A stretch of DNA of 8,767 bases from positions 1 to 8,767 of the forward strand of contig JALWEC010000365.1 of the NCBI GenBank assembly GCA_027036655.1. The letters run 5' to 3'. Position 1 is the stretch's first letter. Each line of letters begins with the position of its first letter. The translations under genes were made by a program, and so were the position numbers. Positions 5,369 to 8,767 of this stretch are shown in pieces. Under the pieces are notes generated by a model. It worked only from the letters and a program-made list of their open reading frames with translations, ran no database searches and was not told where the DNA came from. Origin of the DNA: Melioribacteraceae bacterium (GTDB lineage Bacteria; Bacteroidota; Ignavibacteria; Ignavibacteriales; Melioribacteraceae).

Positions 5369-7474
5369 CTACATTTCCAATTCGGCTTCGAGGGGTTTAC
5401 CTTCAATGAATACGCCTTGTTTGGTATGTTCGTCAGTTATGTAAACAACGCCATCCTCGTCATGCGGTTCTCCGATACGCGAGTGAATCGATTTCAATCC
5501 GCCGAGCCATTTGCGTTTATCACACAAATAAACCAAATCTCCGGGATTAGCTTTCATCTTGGCTAAATCATTTTTGGAAAGATTGATTAAATCTTCGTCT
5601 CCTTCTTTTACTTTCCAATTAACGGTAACTTTTTCGCCTTCAGCTTCATTAATTTTACCGCCTTTAAAACTCTCTTTTGCTTTATGAACTGACCAGATAA
5701 TTAAGCCTTCCGTTTGTTTAACCGGATCATATTCTACATGATAAGTTGTAATAACGGCAATTACAATTGTCATTACAAGAGCTGAAATTAATGAAAGGAC
5801 CAAGTGAATTAAATCGAAAGCAACAAGAATAAAAAGAATAGTTGATAAAGCATAAAGCCCGGTAACAATATTTTTTCGATTCGGTAACTGTTTTAACTTA
5901 TTTGCCCAAGTAACCTGATACTTTGTAGTGTAAACTACAATCACGGCGATAGCCGAACAGACAAACAAGTTGTAGAAAGCCCTAATATATATGTAAGGAT
6001 GGTGAGGCTCCATCTGAATACCCTGAGCAAAGGGCTTAATCAGCACTCCCGGATAATTTGCTCCGAGAAGCATAAGCGCAACTCCAACCACAAAACTTGT
6101 GATTACCACAGCCGGAGTAACCTTCTTCCAAAAAACTCCAAGGAAAATTGCAACTACGAGAGGCGGAGTAAGCGTCGAGTGGAAATATCCGTGCGCTTCG
6201 TAAACGGTAGGGAAATTCTTGAAAGCAAGCACTGCAATTACGCCAAGGAACGTAACTACAACCGACGAAATTCTTGCTGCGTTAAGTTCCCGTTTTTCGG
6301 TTTTTCTCCGGTTTTCGGTTACTTGTTTTTTCTTGTGAATAAAGTCCACAATCGGACGGTGAATATCATTTATGTAAATGGCTGAAGTTGCGTTAATAAG
6401 CGTATCCACCGTTGACATAAGTGCCGCGGTTAACGCTGCCATAATAAATCCGAAAACGCCCGGATGAGAAACAACATTAGCCACTACTACGAAAATCTGA
6501 TCCGGAGAAGTATGCGGACTAATTATTCCCGGATGAAGAACGGAAATTACCTTTCCAATCCAGCCGGCGTTGCCTACCACAATAGCCGAAAGCGGAAGCA
6601 TAAAGAGAATATTAAACGTTGCGGCTTTTCTTCCTTCGTCAACGCTTTTGGTCGCCATAAAACGCATTACAAGTCCCATGTTCATAAACATAAAGCCAAC
6701 CGAACCTGCAATGGCGTCCTGCCAGAAAATGCCGACGAAGTTAAAATCCGGCGGTCTGTTGAATTCGGCAAGGGGCATTTTAAACTCAACCGGTAGTGAA
6801 TGCCAGAACACTCCGAGACCTCCGACATAATCAAGCCCGAGGAAAAAGAGCAGAAAGCCGGCAAAGAGGAGAACCAATCCTTGCAGAAGGTCGGTAAAAA
6901 TAACCGCCGTTTGTCCGCCGAAAGTAATATAGATTCCGGTTATCACCGCAATTATGATTACGACAAGCATTAGAGTAACGGGGATTGAATGTCCGAGCAA
7001 CATAAATGATTTCGGAAGCATAGGCATTGCAGCTTTGCCGAGCGTTAAAAATCCGATTCCGATGTAACCGATCATATAAAGTAAAAGAAGCACGGTTGCA
7101 AGAAAGCGCGCCTGTGAACCGAAACGTTTTTCAAAATATTCCGGTATTGACCTTATTTGCGTATAAACGATAATCGGCAGCCATCCGAATAAGAAAAACG
7201 GAATGAAAAACCAGTCGTTGATGTAAGTCATTGTCGAAGCAAGTCCGTGCTGAAACCCCTTTGCGGAATATTTTACGAAGCTGTGACTTCCGACGCCCGT
7301 AGCAACAATCGAAAAAGCGATAAGCCACCAGGCAAAGCGGCGACCGCCGAAAAAGAAATCCTTTGTGCTTCTGTTATATTTACCGAAATATGAACCGAAC
7401 AACATAATTACGATAAAATAAACAACCATAATTATCCAGTCGGTACTTGTACCAATACTGTGATAAGTTTCCAT
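5369..7474 (-). CDS. Sodium:solute symporter (SSS/SLC5 family) with C-terminal soluble domain
   Basis: 701-residue inner-membrane transporter of the LeuT-fold SSS family; it should couple sodium influx to solute uptake. About 13-15 hydrophobic helices lie between residues 11 and 578. Family signatures are RSTKDFFFGGRRFAWW (35-50), RSIPEYFEKRFG (108-119) and AALMSTVDTLINATSAIYINDI (350-371). In the last, A351, S354 and T355 align by eye with the Na2 sodium-site residues A361, S364 and S365 of vSGLT, so sodium coupling is likely. Residues about 579-701 form a hydrophilic tail (TYHVEYDPVKQ..., NPGDLVYLCDKRKWLGGLKS, GVVYITDEHTKQGVFIEGK) that looks beta-rich and is longer than in typical members. 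The substrate cannot be told from the sequence. It starts one base after the small membrane protein gene (TAATATG), so translation is probably coupled. It ends at its own terminator. Confidence 0.93.
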   Translation of the reverse strand: METYHSIGTSTDWIIMVVYFIVIMLFGSYFGKYNRSTKDFFFGGRRFAWWLIAFSIVATGVGSHSFVKYSAKGFQHGLASTMTYINDWFFIPFFLFGWLPIIVYTQIRSIPEYFEKRFGSQARFLATVLLLLYMIGYIGIGFLTLGKAAMPMLPKSFMLLGHSIPVTLMLVVIIIAVITGIYITFGGQTAVIFTDLLQGLVLLFAGFLLFFLGLDYVGGLGVFWHSLPVEFKMPLAEFNRPPDFNFVGIFWQDAIAGSVGFMFMNMGLVMRFMATKSVDEGRKAATFNILFMLPLSAIVVGNAGWIGKVISVLHPGIISPHTSPDQIFVVVANVVSHPGVFGFIMAALTAALMSTVDTLINATSAIYINDIHRPIVDFIHKKKQVTENRRKTEKRELNAARISSVVVTFLGVIAVLAFKNFPTVYEAHGYFHSTLTPPLVVAIFLGVFWKKVTPAVVITSFVVGVALMLLGANYPGVLIKPFAQGIQMEPHHPYIYIRAFYNLFVCSAIAVIVVYTTKYQVTWANKLKQLPNRKNIVTGLYALSTILFILVAFDLIHLVLSLISALVMTIVIAVITTYHVEYDPVKQTEGLIIWSVHKAKESFKGGKINEAEGEKVTVNWKVKEGDEDLINLSKNDLAKMKANPGDLVYLCDKRKWLGGLKSIHSRIGEPHDEDGVVYITDEHTKQGVFIEGKPLEAELEM

Positions 7475-7475
7475 A

Positions 7476-7697
7476 TTATGTGTTTAATCCTAAAATTATG
7501 AAAAATGCATGAAATGCGACAAAGTAAAAGTAACCGATTAACATTACTCTGTACCAAAAACGGTGACGTTTTAATTTTAAATTAATGGCTCCGGTTTTTT
7601 TTATTATGTGAATACCGAGGAAAAAAATAAATCCTCCTACTCCATATAGGTAAAAAAAGGAGAGCCAAACGTCTCTTAAGGGTTGGAATGTTTCCAT
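7476..7697 (-). CDS. Small two-helix membrane protein coupled to the symporter
   Basis: 73 residues from the chosen ATG. Two hydrophobic helices lie at about 11-32 (WLSFFYLYGVGGFIFFLGIHII) and 49-70 (YRVMLIGYFYFVAFHAFFIILG). They are joined by a strongly basic loop (KKTGAINLKLKRHRFWYR), which by the positive-inside rule would be cytoplasmic, with both ends outside. I do not recognise the family. A GTG 12 bases upstream (7709) is in frame, but it sits inside the Shine-Dalgarno AGGTG that serves the ATG at 7697, so the ATG is preferred. Its TAA is one base before the symporter ATG. Small subunits beside SSS transporters are known elsewhere (for example DUF4212 proteins), but I see no clear similarity to those; an auxiliary-subunit role is inference. 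Confidence 0.8.
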   Translation of the reverse strand: METFQPLRDVWLSFFYLYGVGGFIFFLGIHIIKKTGAINLKLKRHRFWYRVMLIGYFYFVAFHAFFIILGLNT

Positions 7698-7706
7698 TAT
7701 TTTAAT

Positions 7707-7711
7707 CACCT
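7707..7711 (-). promoter_or_regulatory. Shine-Dalgarno deciding the start of the small membrane protein
   Basis: AGGTG on the minus strand, nine bases before the ATG at 7697. It contains the alternative in-frame GTG codon (7709-7707), which therefore is unlikely to be the start: no purine-rich site precedes it at a useful distance. Confidence 0.6.
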
Positions 7712-7821
7712 ATAAATTATTGAGATTAACTCGGTAAAATTACTCAAGGAATCAGAGACTTGCAAATTATTATTCCGCTCCAATAAAAATAAAAACAATT
7801 TTCATACTATTGCATAAGAAA

Positions 7822-7833
7822 GCTTTGCAAAGC
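7822..7833. promoter_or_regulatory. Perfect 12-bp palindrome upstream of the symporter unit
   Basis: GCTTTGCAAAGC is self-complementary over 12 bases and lies about 125 bases upstream of the small membrane protein start. It shares the TTTGCA core with the palindrome over the kinase operon promoter. It could be an operator or just part of the neighbouring repeat-rich region. Confidence 0.3.
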
Positions 7834-7837
7834 CTAT

Positions 7838-7934
7838 AATTGTCATATTGAGTTTGCCAAGCTTGCCCCGATTGCTTTTCGTTGGGGGGCTAAGGTGGAA
7901 GCCGTCCGAAATATTTCCACACTCAGTATAATTA
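7838..7934. repeat. REP/MITE-like element with nested inverted repeats
   Basis: The ends are imperfect inverted repeats: TGTCATATTGAGT (7841-7853) against ACTCAGTATAATT (7921-7933). Inside are GCCCC/GGGGC (7865-7869, 7886-7890), GTGGAA/TTCCAC (7895-7900, 7915-7920, perfect) and the 8-bp palindrome CAAGCTTG (7858-7865). The outer stem plus two inner hairpins can be drawn as a three-way junction. The left end matches the repeat end at window bases 17-29 (other strand) at 11 of 13 positions, which supports a dispersed family. It has no coding capacity and no obvious flanking target duplication. Confidence 0.5.
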
Positions 7935-7952
7935 CCGATTTTTAGATTGTTC

Positions 7953-7968
7953 TCCCGCTAAAGCGGGA
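7953..7968 (+). repeat. CCCGC/GCGGG hairpin
   Basis: TCCCGCT (7953-7959) and AGCGGGA (7962-7968) form a 6-7 bp GC-rich stem with a tiny loop. It is followed on the plus strand by TATTTTT, so it could act as a plus-strand terminator, yet no plus-strand gene precedes it. On the minus strand no U-run follows it. It may be a further repeat or a structured leader/trailer. Confidence 0.4.
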
Positions 7969-8022
7969 TATTTTTCCCCCGGGACCTTCAATCTTGTAAG
8001 TTAAACCGATTTTTTTAAAACG

Positions 8023-8047
8023 AAAAAGGCCGACAAATATGCCGGCC
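8023..8047 (-). terminator. Intrinsic terminator of the PpiD/SurA-like gene
   Basis: On the minus strand GGCCGGC (8047-8041) pairs with GTCGGCC (8034-8028) over 7 bp with one G-U pair, loop ATATTT. It is followed by TTTTTCGTTTT. It begins 24 bases after the isomerase stop codon, the same distance seen at the other two terminators in the window. Confidence 0.9.
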
Positions 8048-8071
8048 GATTTCTTAGAGGGGGATGGAAAA

Positions 8072-8767
8072 TTATTTATAGAACTTGTATCTGTTATCAA
8101 CAATATTGGCTTCTTTCTTTATTGATTTAATCCATCCGTTCAAAAAGTCGCGCTGTTTTGTTCTCATTAAATTGTTGTAAATCGAAGGTCTTTGAATCGA
8201 GTAAGCGTTGGAATCAAAAGGCGTTCGCTGAACAACTTTAACGAGATAGCTTGCGCGGGTTCCCTTAATCGGTTCGGAGAGCTTGTTAAGAGGAGCGGTA
8301 AGGGCGTATTCCGAGAAAGCAAATTCTCTGCCGATTGTCGGAATATTTCTTCCCGGCTTCACATTGCTAACTTTCCCAACCTTAGCCGCGGGCCAAACGG
8401 TTTTTGCCAAGTTCAGATTATCGGTTGTCCCGATTTTACTTCTTATTTCCTTTGCGATTTCAAAAGATTTGTTCAGTTTCAAATCCATTAAAGCCAACCT
8501 TTTAACCTGGCGTTCCACTTCTTTGAACGGAGCGGCGCCGGCGGCAATTTTTTCAGCTACTTTAAAAACGACGTAACCGTTTGTAAGTCTGAAAACATCG
8601 CTAACGGTCCCGACGTCATTGTTAAATGCAAATTGGATAATTGAGCCGTTCGAGCCTAATCCGGGAATTGTTTTCGTGTCTTTTGTAAAGGGACGCGAAA
8701 GAACAATTTTATATTTAACCAATTTGGCTTCGTTATCAAAATCATTTTTCTTAGCGAGATAAGCAAA
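8072..8767 (-). CDS. PpiC/SurA/PpiD-type peptidyl-prolyl isomerase, C-terminal part (start outside window)
   Basis: 231 residues are visible. The frame stays open to the window edge and encodes FAYLAKKNDFDNEAKLVKYK at the start of the visible part, so the gene is cut by the window, not by mutation. A TTG at 8722 could pass as a start but lies within this continuous frame. Visible residues 34-75 (IPGLGSNGSIIQFAFN...GTVSDVFRLTNGYVVFKVAEK) resemble a parvulin-like fold, followed by the linker PFKEVERQVKRLALMDLKLNK. A second segment (GREFAFSEYALTAPLNKLSEPIKGTRASYLVKVVQRTPF) repeats the pattern. The end, WIKSIKKEANIVDNRYKFY, is typical of PpiD/SurA-type proteins of Bacteroidota relatives. These act in the periplasm as foldases for exported proteins. 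The N-terminal membrane anchor or signal peptide and first rotamase domain cannot be checked here. A terminator follows the stop. Confidence 0.82.
   Translation of the reverse strand, partial: FAYLAKKNDFDNEAKLVKYKIVLSRPFTKDTKTIPGLGSNGSIIQFAFNNDVGTVSDVFRLTNGYVVFKVAEKIAAGAAPFKEVERQVKRLALMDLKLNKSFEIAKEIRSKIGTTDNLNLAKTVWPAAKVGKVSNVKPGRNIPTIGREFAFSEYALTAPLNKLSEPIKGTRASYLVKVVQRTPFDSNAYSIQRPSIYNNLMRTKQRDFLNGWIKSIKKEANIVDNRYKFYK

Larger units (their letters stand above)
7698..8071. other. Gene-free region between the isomerase gene and the symporter unit
   Basis: About 374 bases without a supportable gene on either strand. From the right it holds the isomerase terminator (8047-8023), a CCCGC/GCGGG hairpin (7953-7968), a C5G3 run (7976-7983), the repeat element at 7838-7934, and a perfect 12-bp palindrome GCTTTGCAAAGC (7822-7833). 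The AT-rich part 7700-7835 should carry the promoter of the small protein/symporter unit. The best I could find, TTGCAA and TATGAA 18 bases apart near 7829-7800, is weak, so no promoter is listed. Confidence 0.7.

Noticed and set aside
5288..5566. Plus-strand open frame of 92 codons crossing the symporter terminator
   Set aside because: It begins inside the operator-like palindrome, runs through a terminator stem and then antisense to the symporter C-terminus. It has no ribosome site or recognisable motif.
5999..6830. Several plus-strand open frames opposite the symporter gene
   Set aside because: Their translations are rich in Arg, Asn, His and Ser, as expected from the antisense of a membrane protein gene. 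None has a plausible start context.
7698..7709. GTG start at 7709 for the small membrane protein (77 residues)
   Set aside because: The GTG is part of the AGGTG Shine-Dalgarno for the ATG at 7697, and no ribosome site precedes it.
7838..7934. tRNA-like cloverleaf
   Set aside because: Nested stems are present, but there is no acceptor-length stem, anticodon-arm geometry, TTCRA loop or CCA context.
8192..8576. Plus-strand open frames opposite the isomerase gene
   Set aside because: They lie antisense to a continuous frame with parvulin/PpiD-like features and show no motif of their own.
8720..8722. TTG at 8722 as the start of the isomerase gene
   Set aside because: The same frame is open and protein-like up to the window edge, and family members are much longer, so the gene is simply cut by the window.

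Overview
The window is a compact stretch of a bacterial chromosome with moderate to low GC. Every gene I can support lies on the minus strand. The gene set points to the Bacteroidota/Chlorobi side of the tree, possibly an Ignavibacteria-like organism: a UpxY-type NusG paralogue, a YhaM-like OB-fold/HD nuclease, a soluble PAS hybrid histidine kinase and a PpiD/SurA-like periplasmic foldase. That placement is inferred from gene content and codon style; no marker gene is present to prove it.

Reading in the direction of transcription (right to left), the layout has four parts. (1) 8767-8072 is the C-terminal part of a PpiC/SurA/PpiD-type peptidyl-prolyl isomerase whose start lies outside the window. 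It ends at a strong intrinsic terminator (8047-8023). (2) A gene-poor stretch of about 370 bp (8071-7698) holds that terminator, a small GC-rich hairpin, and a REP/MITE-like element (7838-7934) with nested inverted repeats. (3) A two-gene unit follows: a 73-residue membrane protein with two helices (7697-7476) and, one base downstream, a 701-residue sodium:solute symporter (7474-5369) with an unusual C-terminal soluble domain. It ends at a 13-bp-stem terminator (5345-5316). (4) A tightly packed six-gene operon starts from a sigma70-like promoter that overlaps a perfect 7+7 palindrome (5294-5266). It runs hybrid histidine kinase, NusG-like antiterminator, YhaM-like 3'-5' exoribonuclease, exported TPR protein, Sir2 deacylase, SlyD-like FKBP isomerase, and ends at a U-rich terminator (152-123). 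Its junctions are 6, 1, -1, 0 and 30 bp, so co-transcription and translational coupling are very likely.

The operon combines signal sensing, control of transcript elongation, RNA decay, lysine deacylation and protein folding. No single known pathway joins these, so a general regulatory or stress-adaptation role is only inference.

Beyond the last terminator, the left edge of the window holds a degenerate heptanucleotide tandem array (48-122) and the end of a dispersed repeat related to the element at 7838-7934. No tRNA, rRNA, CRISPR array, transposase or prophage gene was seen. The most interesting leads are the coupled small membrane protein and symporter, the NusG paralogue placed between a kinase and an RNase, the palindrome over the operon promoter, and the two repeat structures.
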